Source of the DNA: Pseudoruegeria sp. HB172150
GTDB lineage: Bacteria; Pseudomonadota; Alphaproteobacteria; Rhodobacterales; Rhodobacteraceae
Length of the DNA: 64,000 nt
Reading direction: 5' to 3'
NCBI RefSeq assembly: GCF_013184805.1
Contig: NZ_JAATNG010000001.1
Location: 1-64,000, forward strand
Shown: positions 14,830 through 23,548 of the stretch, piece by piece
How positions within the stretch are numbered: position 1 is the stretch's first letter
Layout: each line of letters starts with the position of its first letter
Notes under the pieces: model-generated
The model's input: the letters and a program-made list of their open reading frames with translations, nothing else
The model's database searches: none
Told to the model about the DNA's origin: nothing
Position numbers and translations under genes: made by a program

Positions 14830-16551
14830 CTACCACTCCTGCTCGTGCAGCACCTTCAGGATCTCCACGACGCCGTCGAGTACGGCTTCGTCCTCGATCT
14901 CGGGGTCGGGCATGGCGGTTCCGGGGATTTCCGCTTCGGGGTCGCGCAGGAACGCCTTGAGCCGCTCCGCCGTCCATTCGCCAGAGGCGCTGGCCATCGC
15001 CTCTGAGTATTCGAAGGGATCGGCCCTGCCGACGGGCTCGTCGAAGACATTGGTGAGCGACGGGCCGATGCGGTTTTCGCCGCGGCTGAAGGAGTGGCAG
15101 TCCGAGCAATGGTCGAGCGCCGCGGCGATGGCGGTGCGGGTGTCTTCCGGGAGATCCATCGCGGCGAGGTGGCGGTCGATGAACTGTTCGCCCTCGCCGC
15201 CTTCCAGCGGGGAGAGGAAGATCAGCTCGTGGCTGTCCGTCCACAGCACGATGGTGTCGTCGGGCAGCTGGTGCACGTCGCGGATACGCCGGTTGCCCAC
15301 CGGGATGCGTTCGGCGAAGACGGCGCGCTTTCCGTCGATGCGGATCCGGATCAGCATGCGGCCGTTGAGGGTCGTCGCCAGCAGGTCGCCGTCCCAGGCG
15401 GGGTGGAAGCCGCGGACGACCGTGAGGGCGCAGGTGGCGACGGAGGGCAGCCAGGTGAACACGGGCTTGGTGAAGCGGTCGTGTTGGGCGTAGGAGGTGG
15501 CGACGGGGATCGGCGCGCCGTTGTAATCGGTGCCGTAGGTTTCGAACGGCCAGCCGTAGTTGTTGCCGTCCTCGATCAGGTTGAGCTCGTCGCCGCCACG
15601 CGGGCCGTGCTCGACCTCCCAGATATTGCCGGCGGGATCCACGGCGATGCCCTGCGGGTTGCGGTGCCCCTTGGAGATGTGGCGGGCTTCGCGGGTGGCC
15701 ATGTCGATCTCGATGATCTTGCCGTAGTCGGCGGCGTCATTCTGGGCGACGGGGGTCGGGGCGAGCGGGTGGTCCACGATCGCGTCCCAGCCGTTCCAGC
15801 CGAAATCGCCGACGGAGAAGTAGGTTTTCTCGCCGTCGGGGGAGAAGGCGATCCGGCCGCCGGATTCATCGCCCTGGATCGCGAGGTGCGGGCCGGCCTT
15901 CATCGGCAGGCAGGGCGCCGTTTCGTAGAGGACGGACCAGTCTTTGGGGCCCGCCTCCAGCTGCGAGGCGGGGGTACCGTTGGGGAGCGGGAGTTCCGAC
16001 ACGACGGATGTGACGCATTCTTCGGCGTCGTGATACTTGATGTAGGACAGCAGCAGGGCGGAGCCGTGCGGGCCGTCGTAATGGGCGATCCCGTTGTAGC
16101 GAAGGCGGCCGATGCTATGGTTCATGCTGTCATAGGGCGGGCGCTTGCTGGCGGCGATGTAGGCGTCGATGCCGTGGTCGGGGGTCGTGATGCGGGTTTC
16201 GGTGAGGGTGCCGTCGGCCCTGGCGGTGTAGATCTTGCCCTCGAAGGTGGTCAGGACGACCTCGTCGCCGACATTGGTGATGCCGCCGGCGGCACCGGGG
16301 CGGGAGGCGCGGGGGACGGTGACGACACGGCCCTCTAGGCCGAGGTGGATGGACGGGAAGTATTCGGTTCTGGCTGCCTCGGGATCCTCCGTCACGGCGC
16401 TGATGGTGCGGGTGATCTTGTCGGCGACGCGGTTCAGGAAGGTGAAGGCGGCGTTGTCGGCCTCGCGGTTCATGGCGAAAATCATCAGGCCCGCGCCGAA
16501 GCTGAGGACGACGCAAAGGACGGCGATGGTGGCCCAGATCCAGGTTTTCAT
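14830..16551 (-). CDS. Membrane-anchored PQQ-type sugar dehydrogenase fused to cytochrome c
   Basis: The 573-residue protein begins with one membrane helix (IWATIAVLCVVLSFGAGLMIF) and no obvious cleavage site, so the rest should be periplasmic. Residues about 60-460 form a glucose/sorbosone dehydrogenase beta-propeller, with the diagnostic GHRNPQGIAVDP and EHGPRGGDELNL followed by NYGWPF. The C-terminal 90 residues form a class I cytochrome c: CSDCH from residue 482 and a likely Met ligand in GTAMPDP. Such fusions pass electrons from an aldose or aldehyde to the respiratory chain; the actual substrate is unknown. It is paired with the sulfatase between two direct repeats, suggesting joint acquisition, perhaps for a sulfated carbohydrate. 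Confidence 0.88.
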   Translation of the reverse strand: MKTWIWATIAVLCVVLSFGAGLMIFAMNREADNAAFTFLNRVADKITRTISAVTEDPEAARTEYFPSIHLGLEGRVVTVPRASRPGAAGGITNVGDEVVLTTFEGKIYTARADGTLTETRITTPDHGIDAYIAASKRPPYDSMNHSIGRLRYNGIAHYDGPHGSALLLSYIKYHDAEECVTSVVSELPLPNGTPASQLEAGPKDWSVLYETAPCLPMKAGPHLAIQGDESGGRIAFSPDGEKTYFSVGDFGWNGWDAIVDHPLAPTPVAQNDAADYGKIIEIDMATREARHISKGHRNPQGIAVDPAGNIWEVEHGPRGGDELNLIEDGNNYGWPFETYGTDYNGAPIPVATSYAQHDRFTKPVFTWLPSVATCALTVVRGFHPAWDGDLLATTLNGRMLIRIRIDGKRAVFAERIPVGNRRIRDVHQLPDDTIVLWTDSHELIFLSPLEGGEGEQFIDRHLAAMDLPEDTRTAIAAALDHCSDCHSFSRGENRIGPSLTNVFDEPVGRADPFEYSEAMASASGEWTAERLKAFLRDPEAEIPGTAMPDPEIEDEAVLDGVVEILKVLHEQEW

Positions 16552-16689
16552 GAGAGAGTAGTGCCCGCTGTTGCTGCGAAGGTCTTTTATGAGTCCCGGT
16601 CCCCGACCGGTTGCCGCACGGTAACCGATTTCTGCCGGTATACAAGCCGTCCGGGGCGGCTCTGCGGTGGATTTGGCGGCGGGGATTTC

Positions 16690-16925
16690 GGGCCGTCCGG
16701 GGGCGTTCGGCCAGACCTGGTTCGCCGGGGACAGGATCACCCTGACACTGGGGGAAGGGTAGCGTCCCCATGGGGACGGGGGGTTAAGCCATTGATTTCA
16801 GGCATGTTAGCGCAAACGTCGGTTTGGGGACGGGGTGGGGTATTGGGCGGAGGGTCGGTGGGACGGGTTGCCAGGAGTTCCGTGGTCTTCGCGGTGGTGG
16901 GCAGATTGCTCAATCTACTCGTGCT
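16690..16925 (+). repeat. Dispersed repeat, copy C, with a phnF 3-prime remnant
   Basis: The first 73 bases repeat the last codons of phnF in frame (ending Thr-Leu-Thr-Leu-Gly-Glu-Gly-stop) although no phnF gene precedes them. The flank after the stop also matches copy B, degrading toward a decayed gggcagattgc..tctac end. The fragment is a remnant and not a gene. Its presence next to the sugar dehydrogenase start marks the boundary of an insertion or duplication event. Confidence 0.85.
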
Positions 16926-17068
16926 TCAAAGACGACGTTAGGTTCGGAGTAACCATCCTTTGGTTGCTATAAGAATTGTTCACAGTTGTTAGCTAGAGAA
17001 AAGAATTTTCTTTACAGGTCAAATTCACTACTCCACATTAACAAACCCCGCCAAGTTGACAGTGAAAA

Positions 17069-17111
17069 TGTGCGGTGACTCACCGAAACACGTGCGAAAC
17101 TGAACCGCACA
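17069..17111. promoter_or_regulatory. Inverted repeats in the leader of the CBASS island
   Basis: A perfect 8-base inverted repeat (tgtgcggt and accgcaca) frames the region just upstream of the S-4TM gene, and a second smaller palindrome (ggtga-c-tcacc) lies inside it. A TTGACA hexamer lies a few bases upstream at 17056. The arrangement could be an operator or a structured 5-prime leader controlling the defence genes. No regulator gene is present in the island. Confidence 0.4.
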
Positions 17112-17129
17112 CGTCCCAAAGGGCTGCAA

Positions 17130-17978
17130 ATGGATGGCGTTTCGACGAAGTGGATTGGCTACGCTCAGGCTGAGTATAGGGCTTCAAGCAAATTGAGGGT
17201 TTGGCTTTTTTTTGCCAGTCTGGCTTTACCTTTCCCGTCAGTCCTATCGGTGATGACTGCCAACGAGACCCAACTGTATCTGCTTGCTATACTTAATTTT
17301 GTATTTCTCGTGATTTGGTGGATCCTTAACAGCTTTTACGAGAGGCGTCAGTCGGCCGCCCATGCCGCACGACGTGCTTCAATGATCTCGAACGGTTTGG
17401 GTCAAGAATTCTCGGCAAGTGAAACGAGAAGGCTCACTGAAAAGATGAACGTGGATAAGGACGCCGCAGCGAAGCTCGAACGATCAGATTACTATTCAAG
17501 TACAAAAGAACCAGGACCGCATCGCTTGGTGGAGCTTGTTCAAGAGAGCGCCTTTTACAGCAGTAGACTGCACACGAGCAGTGGACAGACAATCACTATC
17601 TTGATTGGAATAATCCTCGTAATCTATGCCTGCATTGCGGCGCTAGCAGTTCCACAGTCGACAAATTATGCACTGATGCTGCTGGTGCGAATGTTCTTTG
17701 CAGCAACATTATTCATACTCTCCGCCGACGTGCTTGGGGCTCGCAACAAACATCTAGCATGCGCAAAGATTACGAATGAGATACTTTTGCGTTCTGAAAT
17801 GCTTCTGGAGGTTGATCCAATACCAGAAATAGATGCTCTATTACTTATGGAAGATTATACAAGTGCAATTGAGAGGGCCCCTGAAATCGTTCCGAAGCTA
17901 TACGGAATTAAGAGGGATCGGCTCAACGATCTTTGGTCAGAATACACTGACGGAAAGAAAAAAGGGGCTTTGGCTTGA
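17130..17978 (+). CDS. S-4TM family putative pore-forming CBASS effector
   Basis: The 282-residue protein has two membrane helices near the N terminus (about residues 24-42 and 49-68), a charged helical linker, and two more near 155-174 and 179-201, followed by a soluble C-terminal part. This 2+2 layout directly upstream of a SMODS nucleotidyltransferase matches the SMODS-associated 4TM effectors. Such effectors are thought to permeabilise the inner membrane when the partner makes a cyclic nucleotide. The gene is visibly AT-richer than its surroundings, indicating transfer. It overlaps the nucleotidyltransferase gene (TTGA). The ribosome site aaaggg precedes the ATG. Effector function is inferred from family and context. 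Confidence 0.85.
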   Translation: MDGVSTKWIGYAQAEYRASSKLRVWLFFASLALPFPSVLSVMTANETQLYLLAILNFVFLVIWWILNSFYERRQSAAHAARRASMISNGLGQEFSASETRRLTEKMNVDKDAAAKLERSDYYSSTKEPGPHRLVELVQESAFYSSRLHTSSGQTITILIGIILVIYACIAALAVPQSTNYALMLLVRMFFAATLFILSADVLGARNKHLACAKITNEILLRSEMLLEVDPIPEIDALLLMEDYTSAIERAPEIVPKLYGIKRDRLNDLWSEYTDGKKKGALA

Positions 17979-19438
17979 AAAATCTGAGGCTATTCAAAGA
18001 ATTTCTCGAAAGCTCCGTCAATCTGAATCAGACACGACTGGATAGCCTTCAACAAACTAGCGACGCGCTTCAGCGGTTTGTGGATGGATCTGACTGGGGC
18101 CCTGTTGGGCTCGAATGGTACCCCCAAGGTTCTTGGGCTCATAAGACAATAATAAAACCTATCCAAAATCGAGAGTATGACGCAGATATACTGGCGATTG
18201 TCGATCCGGTTGAGGATTGGGGTGCGTCAGATTATGTAAATGAGCTTTATCGCGTTTTTCGTGCCAGCGATCGCTATTCAGACATGGTGAGACGTTGGTC
18301 ATACTGCGTTACAATAGAGTACTCTGGAGAAAAACGTGTGGATGTAGCGCCGTGCATTCGGCGGAGGATTATTGGAAGAAACTTCGAAGTTTGCAATCGT
18401 CATTTGGACGAGTTCGAGTCAACAGAACCGATAGTATTTACGGAGTGGCTAATTGGAAGAAACACAGTTTGCGGATCAAATTCGTTTCGCAAGGTCACCA
18501 GACTGTTCAAATATTTGCGCGATATTAAGAGAACCTTTACTTGCTCATCCGTTTGCTTGACGACTTTGCTTGCCAATCAAGTATTTGATACAGATCGAAA
18601 CAGTGATGAGGTTTCAGATACGCCTTCAACGCTATTAATGATTGTAACTCGCCTAGATGTTTGGCTGCAAACCCGCCCAGTTCTACCGAGGGTAGCAAAT
18701 CCGGCTATGCCGGTCGAAGATTTTTCGACTTGCTGGACAGATGCTCAGTATCAGAACTTCCGAAATCAGATTCACCGTTACCGAGAATGGATCGAAGATG
18801 CATTCAATGAGACGGATCGAAACAAGAGTATTGCAAAGTGGCGAAGAGTATTTGGAGATGAGTTTGCGAAAGATGAAGATGCAACTGAAGCCACTGCTGT
18901 CACGGCTAAGGCCTATGCGCATTTACGTAACCGTTCCAACTCAGTATCCGAGACGGCGATCACTATTGCCGGCGACATTGTAGACCTGGTTAAGAGCTAC
19001 GGCTTACGTGCAATCCCACCAAACTTTGCCGTACTTCCCTATCAAAAGCAGCCCTTTTGGCGAACTGCACACGAAGAACAGGTCCAAGTTAGAGTTTTGG
19101 CGGGTCTTTACTCTTCAAAAAGCACACCTGAAGTCAAAAAAATCGTGACCTCCGAACCTTTGAATAAGGGGCGCTGGCTTTTATTTCACGCAACGACAAA
19201 TACTGGTATTCCCTTTAATATCAGGGAATTCGAGGTCTTCTGGAGGGTTACAAATACCGGGGAGGAAGCTTTAAAGGATAACGGGCTAAGGGGTGGTTTT
19301 GTTGATGCAAATTCCGGCAATGATCGGTGGGAAGCCCTGAAGTATCGTGGGTTACATTTCATTGAGGCATTTGTTGTCAGAAAGCGTGACAAGCACCTTT
19401 TGGGCGTGAGCGAACCATTTTATGTTTTGATTGAGTAA
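17975..19438 (+). CDS. CD-NTase (SMODS nucleotidyltransferase) with C-terminal AGS-C sensor domain
   Basis: This 487-residue protein is a cGAS/DncV-like nucleotidyltransferase. The active site is complete: Gly52-Ser53 in YPQGSW, Asp69-x-Asp71 in REYDADILAIV and the third acidic residue Asp123 in RVDVAP. An alpha-helical region follows, and the last 130 residues form the AGS-C sensor domain (EVFWRVTNTGEEA, then LRGGF, then YRGLHFIEAFVV). In CBASS such enzymes make a cyclic oligonucleotide on phage infection that triggers the effector. The start is a TTG overlapping the effector stop, with aaaaagggg upstream. No Cap2/Cap3 genes are present, so this is a minimal two-gene (type I) arrangement. 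The nucleotide product cannot be deduced. Confidence 0.92.
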   Translation: MKNLRLFKEFLESSVNLNQTRLDSLQQTSDALQRFVDGSDWGPVGLEWYPQGSWAHKTIIKPIQNREYDADILAIVDPVEDWGASDYVNELYRVFRASDRYSDMVRRWSYCVTIEYSGEKRVDVAPCIRRRIIGRNFEVCNRHLDEFESTEPIVFTEWLIGRNTVCGSNSFRKVTRLFKYLRDIKRTFTCSSVCLTTLLANQVFDTDRNSDEVSDTPSTLLMIVTRLDVWLQTRPVLPRVANPAMPVEDFSTCWTDAQYQNFRNQIHRYREWIEDAFNETDRNKSIAKWRRVFGDEFAKDEDATEATAVTAKAYAHLRNRSNSVSETAITIAGDIVDLVKSYGLRAIPPNFAVLPYQKQPFWRTAHEEQVQVRVLAGLYSSKSTPEVKKIVTSEPLNKGRWLLFHATTNTGIPFNIREFEVFWRVTNTGEEALKDNGLRGGFVDANSGNDRWEALKYRGLHFIEAFVVRKRDKHLLGVSEPFYVLIE

Positions 19439-19501
19439 GGTGGTCTGCGTAATTTATTCGCGCTCCGCCTAATATGCCGTGAATTGTCAGCTTCTTTGGC
19501 C

Positions 19502-20812
19502 CTACCTCCCACCGATCAGCTTCGCCCGCAGCCACCCGGACAGCGAGTCCATCGCCATGACCATCAGCACCACGAGGATGATGTAGTAGGCGACCTCTTC
19601 CCAGTCCTTCTGGGTCTGGATCGCCTGGGTCAGCAAGAGGCCGATGCCGCCGCCGGTGATGGCGCCGATGATGGTGGCGGAGCGGGTGTTGGACTCGAAG
19701 AAGTAGAGCACCTGTGACAGCAGCACCGGCACGACCTGCGGGATGACGCCGAAGCGGTAGCGCTGCAGCGGCTTGGCGCCGGTGGAGGCGACGCCTTCGA
19801 TCTGCTTGTCGTCGACATTCTCCAGCGCCTCGGAGAACAGCTTGCCGAAGGTGCCGGTATCCGTGAGCAGGATCGCGAGGGAGCCGGTCAGCGGGCCGGG
19901 GCCGAAGGCGCGCGACAGGACGATGGTCCAGATCAGCGCGTCGACGCCGCGGACGAAGTCGAAGATGCGGCGGAAGGTGAAGCGGACGGCCATGAAGGGG
20001 CTGAAGCGTTTCGCGGCGAGGAAGCCGAGGGGGAGCGCGACCATGGCGGCGCCGAAGGTGCCGAGGAAGGCCATCAGAATGGTCTCTCCTATCGCCCAGG
20101 CGACATCTGCGTGGCGCCACATCGGGTTGCGCCAGAAATCATGGGCGGCGCCGGCGATGTTGCCCCGGGTCGGGTCCCATTGCTCGCCGAAGACGATGTC
20201 GTAGAAGCTGTGGCCGTAATAGGGGCTTTCGAGGGTGAAGAAGAACAGCTCCCACCCCGGGAAGTAGCGGAAGATTTCTGTCTTGGAGCGCGTGATGGTG
20301 ATGCGGCCGCCCTCTGTCAGCATCGCGACGCGGCGGTCGGAGACGGAGGCCCAGTCGGGCGGCGGATCGGGGAGGTTGGTGACGATGGCGGCGCCGTCGA
20401 AATGCGCCTCGACCGTGCCGAAGCCGGGGACGACGTATTCGGTGCGGTTGTCGGGGAGCAGGCGGACGAGGTGGCCGTGGGGCAGGGTGACGGTGGTGAT
20501 GTCGCCGGTCTCGACCCAGTCGGGATGCGTGCCCTCGGGGTATTCGCCCTTGCGCTCCCCCTCGATGGAATAGGCGATGTCGCCGGTGCGGTGGGAGCGT
20601 TCGACATGGACCTTGTAGGACCAGCTGTCGGAGGCGAGGGTCACCGCGTTCTCGGGGCGCATGCGCTGCAGCAGGCCGCCGATGTCGAAGGCGATGAAGA
20701 TGTAGGCGAGGTAGGCGAGGATCACCACCGGGACGGCGAAGCCGATCATGCGCTTGCGGGCGAAGATGCGGGTGGCGTCGTGCTTTGCGAGGGTCAGGTC
20801 GGCGGCGGTCAT
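19502..20812 (-). CDS. phnE: PhnE-type phosphonate ABC permease, long form
   Basis: This 436-residue inner-membrane permease has an N-terminal helix, a periplasmic insertion of roughly 170 residues, and a C-terminal binding-protein-dependent transport domain from about residue 230. The conserved EAA-like loop reads LFSEALENVDDKQIEGVASTGA. Long PhnE forms paired with a short one are typical of alphaproteobacterial phosphonate transporters. Its ATG overlaps the stop of the short phnE (ATGA). It ends 63 bases from the convergent CBASS gene, so the defence island inserted right at the end of this transporter operon. Confidence 0.92.
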   Translation of the reverse strand: MTAADLTLAKHDATRIFARKRMIGFAVPVVILAYLAYIFIAFDIGGLLQRMRPENAVTLASDSWSYKVHVERSHRTGDIAYSIEGERKGEYPEGTHPDWVETGDITTVTLPHGHLVRLLPDNRTEYVVPGFGTVEAHFDGAAIVTNLPDPPPDWASVSDRRVAMLTEGGRITITRSKTEIFRYFPGWELFFFTLESPYYGHSFYDIVFGEQWDPTRGNIAGAAHDFWRNPMWRHADVAWAIGETILMAFLGTFGAAMVALPLGFLAAKRFSPFMAVRFTFRRIFDFVRGVDALIWTIVLSRAFGPGPLTGSLAILLTDTGTFGKLFSEALENVDDKQIEGVASTGAKPLQRYRFGVIPQVVPVLLSQVLYFFESNTRSATIIGAITGGGIGLLLTQAIQTQKDWEEVAYYIILVVLMVMAMDSLSGWLRAKLIGGR

Positions 20813-21675
20813 GCGAGGCGGCCCTCGGTCAGGCGGTTGCGGTAGCGGCTGGAGATCTGGTCGAAGACCACGATGGCGCCGAAGAGGAGGAGGAAGATCG
20901 CGGCGGCCTCGTCGAATTCGCCGGGGCCCCAGGACATCGAGTTCTTCAGCTCGTAGCCGAGGCCGCCGGCGCCGACGAAGCCGAGGATGGCGGAGGCGCG
21001 GATGTTGATCTCGAAGCGCAGGAGCGCGTAGCTGAGGAAGTTGGGCGCGACCTGGGGGATGACGCCGAGCAGCATGCGCTGGGTCCAGTTGGCGCCGACC
21101 GAGGCGAGGCCGTCGACGGGTTTCAGGTCGGCGTTCTCGGCGACCTCGGAGAACAGCTTGCCGAGGGCGCCGGTGGTGTGGATGGCGATGGCGAGCATGG
21201 CGGGAACGGGGCCGCCGCCCAGCATGAAGATCAGGACGAGGGCGATGACGATCTCGGGGATGGCGCGCATGATGTCCATCAAGCGGCGGAACAGCGGGAC
21301 GAGGCGCGGCCAGCGGGCGAGGCCGCGGGTGGAGAGCAGCGCGAAGATCAGGCCGAAGATCGCGCCCAGCAGCGTGGAGACGGCGGCGATGTTCAGCGTC
21401 TCGACCAGCGCGGGGAAGAATTTGACGAGGTTGGCGGGGAGTTCGGCGCGTTTCTCCCAGGCTTCGGAGATCACCGCGGCGGGATAGTCGCCGACGCGGT
21501 GCAGCCCCTCCCAGAAGCCGCCGGCATTGCGCGCGTCGGCGACGTAGAAGCCCGAGGCCATCAGCAGGGCGAAGATGGCGAGCACGAGGCCGCCGTAGAG
21601 GCGGCGCTGGCGGACGAGCGCCATGTACTCCGTCTGCAGGACGTCGATGCGGGCGGGGGCGGAGATGTCTGTCAT
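20809..21675 (-). CDS. phnE: PhnE-type phosphonate ABC permease, short form
   Basis: The 288-residue permease has about six membrane helices and the transport-domain loop LFSEVAENADLKPVDGLASVGA. It forms the membrane pore with the longer PhnE. It follows phnD after a 52-base gap occupied by a strong hairpin, a common way to make the permease less abundant than the binding protein. Its 3-prime end overlaps the next permease gene. Confidence 0.94.
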   Translation of the reverse strand: MTDISAPARIDVLQTEYMALVRQRRLYGGLVLAIFALLMASGFYVADARNAGGFWEGLHRVGDYPAAVISEAWEKRAELPANLVKFFPALVETLNIAAVSTLLGAIFGLIFALLSTRGLARWPRLVPLFRRLMDIMRAIPEIVIALVLIFMLGGGPVPAMLAIAIHTTGALGKLFSEVAENADLKPVDGLASVGANWTQRMLLGVIPQVAPNFLSYALLRFEINIRASAILGFVGAGGLGYELKNSMSWGPGEFDEAAAIFLLLFGAIVVFDQISSRYRNRLTEGRLA

Positions 21676-21687
21676 GGGGAAACGGCA

Positions 21688-21715
21688 GGCGCCGGGGGCA
21701 GGTGCCCCCGGCGCC
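21688..21715 (-). terminator. Intercistronic hairpin between phnD and phnE
   Basis: A perfect 12-base-pair GC stem (ggcgccgggggc) with a 4-base loop lies between phnD and phnE. There is no U-run, so it is more likely an mRNA-stabilising or partial attenuation hairpin than a full terminator. It would raise the amount of binding-protein message relative to permease message. Confidence 0.6.
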
Positions 21716-21727
21716 GGATGTCTGGCC

Positions 21728-22636
21728 TTACTGGCCGATCACGGCTTCGCGGGCCGCGATGATCGACAGGTATTCGTCGTGGGTCACCGGGTCGAAGCCC
21801 AGGGTGTCGCCGGCGGCGACGCCGTAAGCGCAATCCGGGTCTTTTTCGTAGAGGTTGTCGACCAGCTCGGTCATGGTCACCTTGACCTCTTCCGGCAGCG
21901 CCTTGCGGACGACGACGGGGCCTTCGGGGATGACCTTGGATTTCCAGATCTGGACCAGCTCGTTCATGTCGACGAGGCCGGCGTCGACGGCCTTGCGCAG
22001 GGCGCCGGAGTTGTAGCCGTCTTCCCAGTTGCCCTGGGCGTCGGCCCAGGTCACGCCGCCTTCGATGTCGCCGTTATAGACCGCGACGATGGTCTGCTCG
22101 TGGCCGCCGGTAAAGACGACGTCGCCGAAGTATTCGCCGGGTTCCATGGTGATGTCGGAGGCGATCTGGGGGATCTCGATCGACGGAATCAGATAGCCCG
22201 AGGTGGAGTTCGGGTCGCCGAAGCCGAAGGTCTTGCCTTTCAGCTCTTCGATCGAGGTGATGCCGCTGTCGGCACGGGCGAAGCCGATCGAATGGTAGCC
22301 GTGCGAGCCGTCGAGGTTGATCTTGACCAGCACCGGCTCGACCGCTTCCGGGTCCTGCAGGTAGGTGGCGGCATAGCCGGAGGCGCCGAGCCAGGCCATG
22401 TCGAGCGTGCCGCCCAGGAGGCCCTGGATCACGCCGTTATAGTCGGCCGGGGCAAAAAGCTTGACAGGAACGCCGAGCGCTTCCTCGGTGTAATCCACCA
22501 TGCAGGCATAGCTGTTCAGGCGGTCCTGAGCGTTTTCGCCGCCGAGGATGCCGATGCGGAATTCCTCGATTTCCTGGGCGAAGGCACCGGTCGCGAGGAC
22601 CGTGGTGGCCAGGGCCAGAGAAAGGGTGGTCTTCAT
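21728..22636 (-). CDS. phnD: PhnD, periplasmic phosphonate-binding protein
   Basis: The 302-residue protein has a signal peptide (MKTTLSLALATTVLATGAFAQ is the leader) and the PhnD-like periplasmic binding fold. Visible family motifs are FRIGILGGENAQDR, DYNGVIQGLLGGTLDMAWLG and FGDPNSTSGYLIPS. It delivers phosphonates, or possibly phosphite or phosphate esters, to PhnE. The ATG with ggag upstream was preferred over one four codons earlier. It is the second gene of the phnC-D-E-E operon. Confidence 0.95.
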   Translation of the reverse strand: MKTTLSLALATTVLATGAFAQEIEEFRIGILGGENAQDRLNSYACMVDYTEEALGVPVKLFAPADYNGVIQGLLGGTLDMAWLGASGYAATYLQDPEAVEPVLVKINLDGSHGYHSIGFARADSGITSIEELKGKTFGFGDPNSTSGYLIPSIEIPQIASDITMEPGEYFGDVVFTGGHEQTIVAVYNGDIEGGVTWADAQGNWEDGYNSGALRKAVDAGLVDMNELVQIWKSKVIPEGPVVVRKALPEEVKVTMTELVDNLYEKDPDCAYGVAAGDTLGFDPVTHDEYLSIIAAREAVIGQ

Positions 22637-22684
22637 TGCAGTCTCCATGATTGATGCCCGCTTTGCGTCGGGCAGGGTCGCGGA

Positions 22685-23497
22685 TCAGGCCGGCAGGGCG
22701 CTTGCCGGTGCCGGCCTGTCCAGGGATTCGATTTCGGTGGAGGTGGCGCCTTCGGAGAAATCGCCGGAGGCGCCGTAGATCTCGCGCGCGGTGTCGGTGG
22801 TCAGCATCTCGGGCGCGCCGTCGAAGACGATGCGGCCGTCGCGCATGCCGATCACCCGGTCGCAATAGCGGCGCGCGGTGTCGAGCGTGTGCAGGTTGCA
22901 GATCACCATGCGGCCGTCTTCCTCGTGGATGCGGCGCAGGGCGTCCATGACGATCTGGGCGTTCATCGGGTCGAGCGAGGCGATCGGCTCGTCGGCGAGG
23001 ATGATGTCGGGGTCCTGCATCAGCGCGCGGGCGATGGCGACGCGCTGCTGCTGTCCGCCGGACAGCGCCTCGGCCCGTTTCGCCGCGTGTTCGGCGATGC
23101 CGAGGCGATCGAGGATCTCGATGGCGCGGTGGATGTCGGCATCCGGGTAGAGATTGAACAGAGTCGCGAAGGTGGACCGCTTGTTAAGCGTGCCGTGCAG
23201 GACGTTCGACACGACATCCATGCGCGGCACGAGGTTGAACTGCTGGAAGATCATCGCGCAGCGCGACTGCCATTCGCGCTTGGCCGCGCCCTTCAGCGTG
23301 GTGATCTCGCGGCCCTCGTAGGTGATCGAGCCACCGGAGGCGTCGCCCAGCCGGTTCAGCATGCGCAGTAGCGTCGATTTCCCGGCGCCGGAACGCCCGA
23401 TCACGCCGAGCATGCATGGCGCGTCGACGGTGAAGTTGATCTGGTCGACCGCGGTCCTGTCCCCGAACCGCTTGGTCAAAGCCGAGACTGATAGCAT
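22685..23497 (-). CDS. phnC: PhnC, phosphonate ABC transporter ATPase
   Basis: The 270-residue cytoplasmic ATPase shows Walker [10 protein letters not shown] near residue 35, signature [15 protein letters not shown] and Walker [13 protein letters not shown]. It powers the PhnDEE importer. It is the first gene of the transporter operon. A run of Pho-box-like 11-base repeats lies about 50 bases upstream of its ATG, so phosphate starvation control is likely. Confidence 0.95.
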   Translation of the reverse strand: MLSVSALTKRFGDRTAVDQINFTVDAPCMLGVIGRSGAGKSTLLRMLNRLGDASGGSITYEGREITTLKGAAKREWQSRCAMIFQQFNLVPRMDVVSNVLHGTLNKRSTFATLFNLYPDADIHRAIEILDRLGIAEHAAKRAEALSGGQQQRVAIARALMQDPDIILADEPIASLDPMNAQIVMDALRRIHEEDGRMVICNLHTLDTARRYCDRVIGMRDGRIVFDGAPEMLTTDTAREIYGASGDFSEGATSTEIESLDRPAPASALPA

Positions 23498-23548
23498 GTA
23501 GCCCCCTTGCAGACAGGCCGACTGCTACGCGGGCTCAAAGACGGAAAC

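Noticed and set aside
16690-16762. Truncated phnF pseudogene
   Set aside because: Only the last codons are present, with no upstream part; it is better described as part of a duplicated repeat.
20785-21762. 325-codon plus-strand frame over phnE
   Set aside because: It is antisense to phnE, Gly/Asp/Val-rich, without motifs.
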